This document shows, one piece after another, positions 16,176-25,143 of a stretch of 64,000 bases of DNA. The DNA comes from Sulfopaludibacter sp963815475 (lineage in GTDB: Bacteria > Acidobacteriota > Terriglobia > Bryobacterales > Bryobacteraceae): positions 7,688,001 through 7,752,000 of the forward strand of contig CAWFHD010000003.1 of NCBI GenBank assembly GCA_963815475.1, in the 5' to 3' direction. Numbering within the stretch: the first letter of the stretch is position 1; the number at the start of each line of letters is the position of its first letter. A program made the translations under genes and the position numbers. Below the pieces are notes generated by a model. It saw nothing but the letters and a program-made list of their open reading frames with translations. It was not told the DNA's origin and did no database searches.

Positions 16176-17790
16176 CTACTTATTTAAGAGCTTCTCCAGC
16201 GCCGCGATCGGCGGGCCCGCCTTTTCCAGGAAACTTCGCGCGGCCGCCACGTCGCCGGCATTCAGCGCGTCGTTGGCGCCGCGCAAATAGCTGTCCATCA
16301 ACCCGGCCGGACCGGTGTATTGCCCGCCGAGCCCGAATCCTTGCGCCGCCTGGGCACGCTGCATATTGTTCAGAGTGCCGTGGATGCTCTGCGCTCGATT
16401 GTCCATTGTCACCAGCTTCTCGCGCAATTCCTGCATCTCCACGCGGTGAGGATCGGGCTGAGGGGCCGCCGGTTGCTGCGTGGGAGGCGCGGACACTACT
16501 TGCTGCGGCTGGCTCTGCACAGGTTGTTGCATCGGCTGCTGGACCGCGACTTGCGATGCAGCATTCATCGGCGAACGCGATGTCGTATGCGTGGTACTGG
16601 GCGCCTTTACTTGCGGGACGCTCTGCTGTGCCGCACTAGTCGGCGCGGCCGCCGGTTGTTCCACCGGAGTGGGCGCGGGCGCCGCTGGTGTCGGTGCAGG
16701 CTGAGGTGGCGGCGCGGTGTCGACGGCCGGCGCCGGCGACGTGGTGGCGGTCTGTGCCGGCGACAAGACCTTGGCCTGGCTGCCCTTCCACGGCGCCAGT
16801 TCGATCACGCCAATGACCGCCGCGGCAGCAGCCAACGCGCCAATCGCCATCCACAGCCCTCGCTTGCTTTTCGATTGCCCCGCCCCGGAATTGGCAGGCT
16901 GGGTCGGCTGGATTAAGAACGGAGCGGGCGCGGGCGGGCGCCGCGGCGGGCGCAGTCGTCATAGCCGATGGCAGAATTACATTGCCCAGCGCGTTGCGGA
17001 ATGCCGTAGCTGTCTGGAATCGACCCCCCGGATCCTTCATCACCGACATCAGAATCACATCGTTCAACATCTGCGGCAGTTTCGGATCCAGCTCAATCGG
17101 CGGCACCGGCGTGGTCTGCAGATGCGCCGACATGATGGCGAACTGGCTATCGCCATCGAAGGGACGCTTTCCGGTCACCAATTCGTACAAGGACACGCCC
17201 AGCGAATAGAGATCCGCCCGCGCATCGAGGGTAGTCGCGCCCTGAATCTGCTCCGGCGACATGTAGTACAACGACCCCATGGTGGTCCCGGTCATGGTGA
17301 GCTTGTGGTCGTTCGCCGCTTTGGCGATTCCGAAATCCATCAGCTTCACCACGCCGCCCGGTGTCAACATCATGTTGGCGGGTTTGATATCGCGATGGAT
17401 CACGCCATGCGCGTGCGCGTACTCCAGCGCGGAGAGCACCTGGCGAATGTAGTCCACCGCTTGCGGAACCGGGATTGGCCCTTCCTTGGCCCGGTGCTCC
17501 AGCGTGACTCCATCCACGAACTCCATCAGCATGACAAGCTGATTGTCGATGCGTATGGCCGTGTGCAGCGACGCGATATTGGGATGTTCCAGGCTGGCCT
17601 GCACCTTGATTTCGCGCAGAAACCGGTCGGCGAGTTCGGGCGCGCTGGCGAGATCGGGCAGCAGCACCTTCATCGCTTCCACACGATCGGAGATCGTGTT
17701 GCGCACCTTGTACACCTTGCCCATCCCGCCGGCGCCCAGGATGTCAATTACCTGATAGTCGCCGATTGTCGAACCGACTTGAGGTTCCAT
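16176..17790 (-). CDS. Membrane Ser/Thr protein kinase, single-base frameshift
   Basis: A Hanks-type kinase with all motifs: glycine loop GAGGMG at 19-24, Lys41 (EAMK), HRDIKPAN from 132, DFG at 152-154, and MSPEQIQ. After the kinase domain (about 12-275) the frame drifts into nonsense in a Pro/Ala-coding GC-rich stretch near 16935. One extra C there separates it from a second frame that supplies a transmembrane segment (MAIGALAAAAAVIGVIELAPW) and a Gln/Pro-rich extracytoplasmic tail ending AAARSFLEKAGPPIAALEKL. Joined length is about 537 residues. It follows the CsgG-like gene by 8 bases and faces the T6SS operon. A role in threonine-phosphorylation control of the T6SS, as for PpkA, is only suggested by position. 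Confidence 0.85.
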
Positions 17791-17798
17791 GTGATCGC

Positions 17799-18782
17799 CT
17801 ATTTTCCGTTCGTTACCGTATCGCTGACTTTGGGTGCGCCCGTTCCCGTGAATTTTCCGGTGGCCGAATCCGCGTCCACTTGCGTCACTGTCATACTACC
17901 GATTTTCTGATCGAGGCTCCGTAGCACCTTGCCGGTAGCGGGATCGTGAATCTCGCGACCCTTGCGGCTGACGGCCAGGATGTCGCCAACCTTCACGCCG
18001 TTCTTCGATCCAACGTTGACGATGAGCGTGCCATCGGGTGCGGCATCCGCCACCAGGCCGCTGATCTGCGCCACCACGGTGGGCAGCGAGCCGGCTTTGG
18101 CCTCCAACTGCCTGGCGGTATCATCCACCGCCCGTTGCGTCGCGGCGCCCAGAATCGTGGCGCGGAAGTTACTCGACCCCATATCTACGCCGCCGCCTCC
18201 CTGACCACCATAAACGTTGCCGCCCGACCCGATGATTCCGGTGCCCGATCGCGACTCTTCACCGTGCCCGGTGGAACTCGCCAATATCTCCGCCGTGCTG
18301 GTATCGATCATGCGCGCCGTCACCGACACCACGGCCTTGGCTTGCGATTTGCGCACTCCGCCCACACCGAACCGGCCAGTAACACCGCTCAGTGCATTGC
18401 CTCCCAGGTCCATCTTCTTATCGTCGCTGCCGAATTGTGTGATGCTGCCAATGATCATGGCGTCGACACCCAGGATGCGCGCGATCTTGGCCGCGCTAGC
18501 TGGATCGGCGCGATCGCTATTGGAGAAATTCTGTTCCTTGATGATCCGGTCCAATTCCTTACGTTCGATCACCGAATACACGCCGTCGTTCACCAGTTTG
18601 TCCACCAGCAGATCCGCGATCCCCTTCCCCACATCCTGGTTCGAACCGAACAGCGCCTGAACCCTGGTTTGCACTGCGCCGTATTCGAAGTTCATCACGG
18701 CCACGCGCTTCTTCTGCGCCCACATCGGGCTAGCGAAAACCAGCAAAAATATAGATATCACGAGCGTTTGGGAACGCTTCAT
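17799..18782 (-). CDS. CsgG-family periplasmic protein
   Basis: A 327-residue exported protein: signal peptide MKRSQTLVISIFLLVFASPM ending before AQKK, then a CsgG-like domain with AVMNFEYG, VYSVIERKELDRIIKEQ and VDAMIIGSITQF. There is no lipobox cysteine, so unlike true curli CsgG it is probably not a lipoprotein or an outer-membrane pore. The C-terminal 90 residues form an SH3/OB-like domain (VGSKNGVKVGDILAVSRKG). ATG 18782 has GGAGGA five bases upstream. It lies 8 bases before the kinase gene, so the pair forms an operon in which an exported protein may act with the kinase sensor tail. That partnership is inference. Confidence 0.82.
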   Translation of the reverse strand: MKRSQTLVISIFLLVFASPMWAQKKRVAVMNFEYGAVQTRVQALFGSNQDVGKGIADLLVDKLVNDGVYSVIERKELDRIIKEQNFSNSDRADPASAAKIARILGVDAMIIGSITQFGSDDKKMDLGGNALSGVTGRFGVGGVRKSQAKAVVSVTARMIDTSTAEILASSTGHGEESRSGTGIIGSGGNVYGGQGGGGVDMGSSNFRATILGAATQRAVDDTARQLEAKAGSLPTVVAQISGLVADAAPDGTLIVNVGSKNGVKVGDILAVSRKGREIHDPATGKVLRSLDQKIGSMTVTQVDADSATGKFTGTGAPKVSDTVTNGK

Positions 18783-18902
18783 AAGTCCTCCGTCAGGACC
18801 AAATATACGGGCGCTGGATGGGAGAGTCAATGCTAGCCCAGTACGCATCATTGGTTATGGGCGTACTGAAACGCACACATTTTGAGGCGCGCTGCGGCCG
18901 GT

Positions 18903-20237
18903 CTAGATCGATGTCCCTGGACTCTGCTTCATCGCCAGGACTTTCGGCTGCAGGCCCATTTTCGCCAGCGCCGCGTACACCACGAAACCAGTGATAAAGC
19001 TATACAAGACGGCCGGTTGCACGTTCGCAGCCTGGTCCGGCAACAAGAACGGCAAAATCCCAACGACAAATCCCACCGCCCAGGCGATATAACCCACCAA
19101 GTTGATTCCCTCTCGCGGACCGGCCCACTTCTTGCCGGAGAGCAGGTAGTCGGCGGCCATGGCCCCGCAGATGGGGCCGAACGACGCTCCCACGATGGTG
19201 AAGAACTGGATCAGATTCGCGGCTACCCCCGTCACCGCCAGCAGGATCCCGACTGCCGCTCCTGTCATGGTGGACGCCACGCGCGAGACTCCGGGAATCA
19301 TGGTGGAGAAACTGTTCCCCGCGATGAAGGCGCAGAAGCAGGTGGGCGGAATTGACGCAATGGCGAACAGAAAGAACATGGCACTTGCAATGGGCCCGCC
19401 GATGTTTTGAATCACGTCGTCGTAGTTCCAGCCCGTAAGGCCCGCATTCATTCCGTGCGCGCCCGCGACCGAAAGCAGCGGCAGACCGCCCGCCACCAAC
19501 ACGGCCAGAGCGATTCCCACAAGTCCGCCCATCTTGACGTCGCCTGCGTTCCGCGAATTCATGCCGAAATCCGCGCCTGCCGCGCCCGCCGTAGCAAAGA
19601 ACCCAATCACGATTGCCAGCACCGACGTGAATGCCAGCGTGGAGTTCTCCTGCCCCGCCGGAATCTGGTATTGCCCGATACCACCCGATGTCTGGAACAG
19701 CACGATGACTAGCATGATGAGCGGAATCGCGTTAAGGAACAGCGACACCTTCGCTACATATTGGATGCCCTTCGCGCCCACCCACGCCATCACCAGCCCC
19801 CAAAGCAGGCCCACGATAATGAACGGGGGCGTCATCGGTTCGGACTTCATCCCCAGGCCTTTGAGGATGAAGTCGGCGGCAAAGAAGGTCGCCACCGCAA
19901 ACCATCCGATCTGCAGCAATCCCATCAGAAGGCCGGGCATGATATAGCCGCCCTTTGTGCCGAACGTGGAACTGCCTACCACGTAAAGCGGGAAGCCGGT
20001 CCTCATCCCCAGCATCGCCGGCACGAAGTAATAGAGCCCATAGCAGAGCAGGCCGGCTACCAGAAGGGCCAATAGGCACAGACCCAGTCCGCCATGCGCG
20101 ATGGTCGCGCCAGCCATTTGTTGGTAGAAGGCAATCCAGAGAAAAATGCCGGCATAGCTGGGCGCGGTATTGGCATACCACGGACCTCGGTTAGCCTGGG
20201 GATTCGGTACTGCTTTCGCAAGATAGTCCGGCAACAT
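18903..20237 (-). CDS. NCS1-family nucleobase permease (CodB-like)
   Basis: A 444-residue inner-membrane transporter with about 12 hydrophobic segments. The N-terminal NTAPSYAGIFLWIAFYQQMA, then GGYIMPGLLMGLLQIGW and the ATAGAAGADFGMNSRN segment are typical of NCS1 cytosine/purine/allantoin transporters. It would import a nucleobase or hydantoin with Na+ or H+. ATG 20237 has an AGGAG upstream. It lies 54 bases after the pyrD stop on the same strand, which suggests a pyrimidine such as cytosine or uracil, but the substrate is not shown by sequence. Confidence 0.85.
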   Translation of the reverse strand: MLPDYLAKAVPNPQANRGPWYANTAPSYAGIFLWIAFYQQMAGATIAHGGLGLCLLALLVAGLLCYGLYYFVPAMLGMRTGFPLYVVGSSTFGTKGGYIMPGLLMGLLQIGWFAVATFFAADFILKGLGMKSEPMTPPFIIVGLLWGLVMAWVGAKGIQYVAKVSLFLNAIPLIMLVIVLFQTSGGIGQYQIPAGQENSTLAFTSVLAIVIGFFATAGAAGADFGMNSRNAGDVKMGGLVGIALAVLVAGGLPLLSVAGAHGMNAGLTGWNYDDVIQNIGGPIASAMFFLFAIASIPPTCFCAFIAGNSFSTMIPGVSRVASTMTGAAVGILLAVTGVAANLIQFFTIVGASFGPICGAMAADYLLSGKKWAGPREGINLVGYIAWAVGFVVGILPFLLPDQAANVQPAVLYSFITGFVVYAALAKMGLQPKVLAMKQSPGTSI

Positions 20238-20291
20238 GGCACAACTCCTGTCTTTTTGAAGCACGCACAGTATAGCAAAGCGTCCGCGCCA

Positions 20292-21197
20292 CTACAGCTT
20301 CAGCGTCCCGATCAAGTCCGCCGCCTTGCCCACCTTCTCCCGCTTCAGAAACGCTCCCAGCTCTTCGGCAATCCGCAACGGCGATCGTGGATCCCAGAAC
20401 GTCGCGGTGCCTACCTGTACCGCGGTGGCGCCCGCAATCATGAACTCCGCCGCATCCAGGCCGCTGCCGATTCCGCCCAGTCCCACCACCGGAATCTTCA
20501 CCGCCCGCGCCGCCTGGCACACCATCCGCAGAGCGATCGGTTTAATTGCCGGACCAGAGAGTCCGCCAAATCCGGCGCCGATCTGCGGCCGCCGCGTATG
20601 CGCATCGATGGCCAGTGCGACGAAGGTATTCACCAGCGAAAGCGCGTCTGCGCCTGCCCCTTCGGCCGCGCGCGCCAGTGGCTCAATGGCGCTCACATTC
20701 GGCGAAAGCTTCACCATCACCGGGCGGCGTGCCACCTGCTTCACGGCCGACACTACTTCCGTCAGAATTGCCGGATCGCTCGAAAAGTAGATGCCGCCCT
20801 GCCTAGTGTTGGGGCACGACACATTCAGTTCGTAACCAACCAGGCCGGCATGATCCTCGAGCACGCGCACCACTTCCACGTAGTCTTCAGTGGCATGGCC
20901 AAAAACATTCGCGAACACCGCCGTTTTCAAGCTGGCGAGAGCCGGCAGTTTGTCGCGCACAAAGGCCCGCACGCCGATGTTCTGCAGACCGATCGAGTTG
21001 ATCATGCCGGCCTCCGCCTCGAATACGCGCGGCGGCGGATTGCCCTCGATCGGCTCGCGGGAAAGCCCTTTCACGATGAAACCGCCCAACGCGTTAAGGT
21101 CGAACTGCTCGGCGAATTCCACCCCGTAGGCGAATGTTCCGGACGCCGCCAAAACAGGATTCTTCAGTGCGATGCCGCACAGCGAAACCTCCAGCAT
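20292..21197 (-). CDS. pyrD: Dihydroorotate dehydrogenase, class 1B catalytic subunit
   Basis: PyrD oxidises dihydroorotate to orotate in pyrimidine synthesis using FMN. The 301-residue protein shows class 1 features: ASGTFAYG, SIGLQNIGV and the active-site cysteine motif ELNVSCPNTR (cysteine as base, as in class 1, not serine as in class 2), then VKLSPNV, GGLSGPAIKPIALR and the FMN phosphate site VVGLGGIGSG. No PyrK electron-transfer subunit is seen next to it. Its ATG shares one base with the TGA of the upstream alkaline-phosphatase-like gene, so the two are translationally coupled. Confidence 0.93.
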   Translation of the reverse strand: MLEVSLCGIALKNPVLAASGTFAYGVEFAEQFDLNALGGFIVKGLSREPIEGNPPPRVFEAEAGMINSIGLQNIGVRAFVRDKLPALASLKTAVFANVFGHATEDYVEVVRVLEDHAGLVGYELNVSCPNTRQGGIYFSSDPAILTEVVSAVKQVARRPVMVKLSPNVSAIEPLARAAEGAGADALSLVNTFVALAIDAHTRRPQIGAGFGGLSGPAIKPIALRMVCQAARAVKIPVVGLGGIGSGLDAAEFMIAGATAVQVGTATFWDPRSPLRIAEELGAFLKREKVGKAADLIGTLKL

Positions 21198-22663
21198 CAG
21201 GCCAGCGCCTCGGCCAGCACGCGGCCAATGGCGGAAGAGGGCGGACTGACTCCCAACACTCGCGCCAGCGTCGGCGCAATGTCCACAGACTCCACTGGCG
21301 CATCGAACACGCTGCCACGGAATTGGGGGCCGTAGAAACAGAGCGGGACCCGGACGTCATAGTTGTACAACGAGCCATACGAGACACCCCGGCCAGCGCT
21401 GGTCTCTTCGATATACTCGGGCCGGTAAGAGAGCATCAAATCGCCCGAGCGCTGCAGGTGAAAGCTATTGCGGAAGCGCCGCTCCCAGTCGTCTCGCGTG
21501 GAACTGGCGCCGCCTGCCGTATAGTAACCGGCCACCGCTGCATGGTCCATGGCAGCCCGCGCGGCCGCTAGCCTGATTGGTTCCGGATCGCGATAACCAG
21601 ATGCGTCCAGATAGAGAAATGGATAGAGATACTTCTCTACTTTCCCGAAATCGTTCGCGGTGAGATTCTTGTTGATCGCGCGCGCGATACTTTCGCCGTC
21701 TACTGCCATCCTGCGGCGGGCTTCCTCGGGCGGTTCGGGCGGCGCTCCGTGGGCGCCGGCCAACACCACACTGAAGTTACCGTCTCCAGGCGCTTGACTA
21801 AGTTTGGTGAGCAAAGCGTCCAATCGCTGGTCCAGACGCAAAGTCATTTGCTGCATCAGCGGTGAGCGGGCGCCGGTTTCGTACCCCAGGCGCGCCAGCG
21901 AACCCGCCAGCAGGCACACAAAGTGGTACCCATTTCCCTGCCCCGGCAGGTCGCGCGTAATGACTTCCTGTAACAGTTCGAATTGCGCCTCCTGTGCAAA
22001 TGGCGAGGCTTGGTAGAGCGCCTGGAACTGCTCGGGCTTTTTCTCATCGAAGACCAGCGTGCGCAGCGGAGGCGTGTCCGCCGGCGCGCCCACTGCCATC
22101 CACTTAGCGTCGTGTTGGTCAGCCGGCGAATGCTGGCTGTTGAAGTTCGTGAGCCAATCGGGCGCCTCGCCGCGAAGTGCGAACTGCCCCTTCTCGTCCA
22201 TCCAGTACACATCCGCATCGCGGGTGCCGGCGAACAGGCGCGCGTTTGCCGGATCGCTGCCGATGATGGACACCCGGGCATGAGAATCTGCCGCTACCTG
22301 GGCGGCCACCGTTGTTGCCAGCAGCAGTTCGTCGGACGCTGATACACGCCGCCGCGATGCGCGGTCGTACCACGAATCGGCTACGATGCCATGCTCGGCG
22401 GGCCAGGCGCCAGTGGCAATCGTAGAGATAGCGGTCGAGGAGAACGTGCTCGCCAGGTGCCGGCAGTCCTGGAAGTTGGCGCCCTTATCCAATAGCCTAC
22501 GGAATCCACCAGGTAGGAGAAGGCTTCCGGCTGCATCCAGGTAGTCCGGACGGAATTGCTCCAGAACGATGAATACCAAAACCTTGGGGCGGCTCGCTGC
22601 GGCTAACCGGCCTGCCAGTCCGCCTAACATGCAGGCCCCAAAATGCCTGCGGGAGATATCCAT
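21197..22663 (-). CDS. Alkaline-phosphatase-fold exported protein, likely catalytically dead
   Basis: A 488-residue protein with a twin-arginine-type leader (SRRHFGACMLGGLAGRLAAA) and the overall layout of the type I phosphodiesterase/PafA branch of the alkaline phosphatase superfamily: IATGAWPAEHGIVADSWYD, LRLDQRLDALL, DIAPTLARVLG. The metal and nucleophile positions are altered. The usual first Asp (VDQ) is Glu in VLEQFRPDYL. The Thr before GPGH is in a Ser-rich ASTFSSTA. The DxxGH ligand pair is SLARLGYETG. The ADHG motif is AGAHG. The HGS ligand is in VSYGSLYNYD. This suggests a pseudoenzyme or a changed metal site. It is coupled to pyrD by a one-base stop/start overlap. Confidence 0.75.
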   Translation of the reverse strand: MDISRRHFGACMLGGLAGRLAAASRPKVLVFIVLEQFRPDYLDAAGSLLLPGGFRRLLDKGANFQDCRHLASTFSSTAISTIATGAWPAEHGIVADSWYDRASRRRVSASDELLLATTVAAQVAADSHARVSIIGSDPANARLFAGTRDADVYWMDEKGQFALRGEAPDWLTNFNSQHSPADQHDAKWMAVGAPADTPPLRTLVFDEKKPEQFQALYQASPFAQEAQFELLQEVITRDLPGQGNGYHFVCLLAGSLARLGYETGARSPLMQQMTLRLDQRLDALLTKLSQAPGDGNFSVVLAGAHGAPPEPPEEARRRMAVDGESIARAINKNLTANDFGKVEKYLYPFLYLDASGYRDPEPIRLAAARAAMDHAAVAGYYTAGGASSTRDDWERRFRNSFHLQRSGDLMLSYRPEYIEETSAGRGVSYGSLYNYDVRVPLCFYGPQFRGSVFDAPVESVDIAPTLARVLGVSPPSSAIGRVLAEALA

Positions 22664-22709
22664 TAAAAAAAGTTTAACAGACCCGCATCATGGTGATATA
22701 GTGTCATTT

Positions 22710-22738
22710 TACGCACACCGTCCCAATCACTGTGCGTA
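22710..22738. promoter_or_regulatory. 8-base inverted repeat in a divergent promoter region
   Basis: TACGCACA (22710-22717) and TGTGCGTA (22731-22738) are perfect inverted arms, 13 bases apart, between the divergent phosphatase-like gene and the HTH gene. TATAGT at 22697-22702 is a possible -10. The arm spacing (21 bases centre to centre, about two helical turns) suits a dimeric regulator, possibly the adjacent HTH protein. A hairpin in the leader RNA is the alternative. Confidence 0.4.
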
Positions 22739-22775
22739 GGAGCATCACATTCGGCAGAATAGGATCATTGGATTA

Positions 22776-23096
22776 ATGAAAGAGGACAGCACAATCCTGG
22801 GTCTTGCCACGATTCGCCGCAATCGGGCCATAACTCTGGATCAAATTGCCTCCGCAACTAAGATTAGCGTGCGCTTCCTTGACGCAATCGAACGCGGTGA
22901 TTTTCGCAGGCTTCCTGGCGGCATTTACAACACCAGCTACATCCGCCAATATGCGCGCGCTATCGACTACGATGAAAGCGCTCTGTTGGAGTTCTACAAT
23001 CGGCAGGTCGCGTCAGAGCGAGCACCGGCTGCGCCATCGAGTGGCAAGGGTGGTTTCACCACATTCCGTCCCGCTTCGGGAATTGTCGGTTCGTAA
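22776..23096 (+). CDS. Small RodZ-type helix-turn-helix protein
   Basis: A 106-residue protein consisting almost only of an Xre/HTH_25 domain like the cytoplasmic head of RodZ: IRRNRAITLDQIASATKIS, VRFLDAIERGDFRRLPGG and YNTSYIRQYARAIDYDES. RodZ continues with a membrane helix and periplasmic domain; this protein stops soon after the HTH in a Ser/Gly-rich tail. It may be a soluble regulator or a reduced RodZ-like scaffold. An inverted repeat lies 38 bases upstream. The 146 bases after its stop contain nothing I can call. Confidence 0.7.
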   Translation: MKEDSTILGLATIRRNRAITLDQIASATKISVRFLDAIERGDFRRLPGGIYNTSYIRQYARAIDYDESALLEFYNRQVASERAPAAPSSGKGGFTTFRPASGIVGS

Positions 23097-23243
23097 GCTG
23101 TAGCTAACGTCCCGCCTGACATCCTGCTGTCTGTCCTTCAGGTTGTAATCCCTCTTAAGCACAACCTTGTAAGTCCGAAAGACTCTTCGTAGCAGCCGGA
23201 TAAGTGGCCCTATTTGTAGCTCGGGCGGCGGCAAGGAAGGCTC

Positions 23244-23636
23244 CTACTTCATCTTTTCCGCCAGCCGCGTAGCGAACTTGGCGACATTGATGATTGCCCG
23301 CTCGTGAGTGCCTTCGCCGATCTTCTCCTTCTCGTCGAACGCTTCCACACGGAACTGCACTCGCCGCTCCTGCACGCCGGTGACTTCCGCCTTGAACGTC
23401 ACCGCCATCCCCATCGGCGCGGCCGCCAAGTGCGACACGTTCACCTGCGTTCCCACCGTGTCGTATCCCTTGTCGAGCAGTGGCAGCACAGTGTCGCGGC
23501 AGGTTCGCTCCATGTACCCGATCATGTGGGGCGTGGAGAGAACGCGCGCGCCCTCCATCCCTAGAAAGTCGATTGCCACTTCGCTTGTGACCAGCAGCTT
23601 CTGCTCGCCCTTGGTGCCCACCGGAATGTTTGCCAT
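23244..23636 (-). CDS. FlK-type hot-dog thioesterase
   Basis: A 130-residue single hot-dog domain. The catalytic triad positions of the fluoroacetyl-CoA thioesterase (FlK) family are visible: Thr in VLSTPHMIGYMERTC, Glu in the same helix (ERTC), and His in VNVSHLAAAPMGMAVTF. Such proteins hydrolyse small acyl-CoA esters; real fluoroacetyl specificity is rare, and most homologues have unknown substrates. ATG 23636 was chosen because MANIPVGTKGEQ aligns with family N-termini. It follows the TIM-barrel gene by 7 bases and is probably cotranscribed with it. Confidence 0.78.
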   Translation of the reverse strand: MANIPVGTKGEQKLLVTSEVAIDFLGMEGARVLSTPHMIGYMERTCRDTVLPLLDKGYDTVGTQVNVSHLAAAPMGMAVTFKAEVTGVQERRVQFRVEAFDEKEKIGEGTHERAIINVAKFATRLAEKMK

Positions 23637-23643
23637 GGCGATA

Positions 23644-24528
23644 TTAGGCCGCAGCCAGTCCAGCCAGCACGCCACGCATGTAGCTGAAGGAGCGCTGCAC
23701 ACCATTCATGGGACTGTCGGCGTTGATCTCGTATTCCAGGTTCACGCAGCCCTGATAATTCATCTTCTTAAGCTGCTTGAAGATCTGCGGAAACGGCATG
23801 ATACCGTCGCCCACATCGCATTGGCTGTTCTTGGCCTCCTTTTCCGGAGTGTCCTTGAACTGCATCAGGTCTTTGCAGTGCATGTCCAGCAGGCGCGAGC
23901 CTGCATCGGCAATCGCTTTCACTACGTCCGTCCCGGTGCGCGACGAATGACCGATATCCATGCACAGGCCGAAACGCGGATCGCGGCCCTTCACCGCCTC
24001 CAGCACCGATTCCGGTGTAGGGAAATTCTTGTCCTCGGGGCCGTGATTGTGGATCGCCACTTTGATGTCGTATTCCTTGATCAGGCCTTCAATCACGCCG
24101 ATATTTTCATGCACCGGCGCCGCCACCAGCATCGGTATGCCGGCCGCTTTCGCCCACAGGAAAAGCGGTCGCAGACCATCGGCGGTAAGGGCCTTCATAT
24201 CCGTGTTGCCGGCGCTCATCACCTTCAGCCCGGCGGCCGCGAAATCCTGCTTCGCCTTGGCCTGCTCTTCAGCCGGAGCCTTCATATCCCAGTGAAATTT
24301 TCCCTTCACGCCTTCCTGCTTCACACTCACCCAGGGAGTCTGCACCGCTTTGATGAACTCGATGGTCTTGGCCCTATCGAAATTGCGAAACGTGTAAGTA
24401 GCGAGTCCCAGTTTGATGCCCCAGGGCGTCTGCTCAATTTTGGCGGACGCGGATGTGGGAAAGGCTGCGGCGAAACCGGCGGCTCCTGCCGCGCCCAGGA
24501 AGTTGCGGCGAGTGGTGGAGATGTTCAT
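23644..24528 (-). CDS. Exported xylose-isomerase-like TIM-barrel protein
   Basis: A 294-residue sugar phosphate isomerase/epimerase family protein with a twin-arginine leader (TTRRNFLGAAGAAGFAAA, cleavage near ASA). The AP endonuclease 2-type barrel shows AIHNHGPED, LCMDIGHSSRTG, DMHCKDLMQF and a final metal-ligand glutamate in VNLEYEIN. Members act on keto- or inositol-type sugars, usually with a divalent metal. Export through Tat fits a folded metalloenzyme that works on sugars in the periplasm. The substrate is unknown. Translation start ATG 24528 lacks a strong Shine-Dalgarno. Confidence 0.8.
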   Translation of the reverse strand: MNISTTRRNFLGAAGAAGFAAAFPTSASAKIEQTPWGIKLGLATYTFRNFDRAKTIEFIKAVQTPWVSVKQEGVKGKFHWDMKAPAEEQAKAKQDFAAAGLKVMSAGNTDMKALTADGLRPLFLWAKAAGIPMLVAAPVHENIGVIEGLIKEYDIKVAIHNHGPEDKNFPTPESVLEAVKGRDPRFGLCMDIGHSSRTGTDVVKAIADAGSRLLDMHCKDLMQFKDTPEKEAKNSQCDVGDGIMPFPQIFKQLKKMNYQGCVNLEYEINADSPMNGVQRSFSYMRGVLAGLAAA

Positions 24529-24586
24529 AGGATTTTCCGTAATCCGTATTCTATCCCCTGTTGATCCAATTTGGGCGGACGACTCG

Positions 24587-24886
24587 CTAACGATTCGAAG
24601 GCGACGGCTTGTCGGGTTGGCTGGAGGTCTCAGGGCCGCCGCTCTGCAAAGTGTCGGCAGCCTGCGCTTGCGGAAGAACCGCTGCGATGTCGGCATCGTG
24701 AATCGCTTTGACCATCATCAGAACTACGAACACCAGTGCGACCAGACCCGCGATGCCAAGCCAAATTGTATAGCGACGCGCGCGCAGCCGAGGGATGCCG
24801 CAGTGGGGACACCTGGCATGCGATCTCGGCACCGGCTGCATGCATCGCTCGCAAAGGTCGTCGCGGCTAATGGGGGTGATAGACAT
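24587..24886 (-). CDS. Small zinc-ribbon membrane protein
   Basis: A 99-residue protein with an N-terminal zinc ribbon (CERC at about 12-15 and CPHC about 12 residues later), one transmembrane helix (about 38-60, WLGIAGLVALVFVVLMM) and a Gln/Ser/Pro-rich tail of about 35 residues. ATG 24886 has GGGAAGA upstream. The function is unknown; such proteins are common in Acidobacteriota. The following 257 bases (24887-25143), the longest gene-free gap here, show no clear promoter or RNA gene. Confidence 0.65.
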   Translation of the reverse strand: MSITPISRDDLCERCMQPVPRSHARCPHCGIPRLRARRYTIWLGIAGLVALVFVVLMMVKAIHDADIAAVLPQAQAADTLQSGGPETSSQPDKPSPSNR

Positions 24887-25143
24887 GGTTCTTCCCGTTA
24901 CGAACTTTTGCTCAAATATAGCACTGGGTCCCGGCAGGCCGACAGTTGCAAATGGATATGGGAATAGCCCGTGAACCCCTTGCAATCAACGGATTAGAAT
25001 GGAGAACGTTGGACGGAGGGAATATCGTCTTAGAGTCCACGCTGCCGACACTGCTTATATTTGGTTATTTAGGGCGCAGCCAAAGGTGGACTATTAACTC
25101 GAGTTATTCCTAATCCGGCGTCCTACTGCAATAAAGTATAGAG

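Noticed and set aside
23097..23243. A short gene in the gap after the HTH gene
   Set aside because: The only frame of note is a 73-codon minus-strand frame with no domain and no ribosome-binding site.
24887..25143. A small RNA or tRNA in the 257-base gap
   Set aside because: No tRNA-like arms, no strong terminator and no consensus promoter could be identified.
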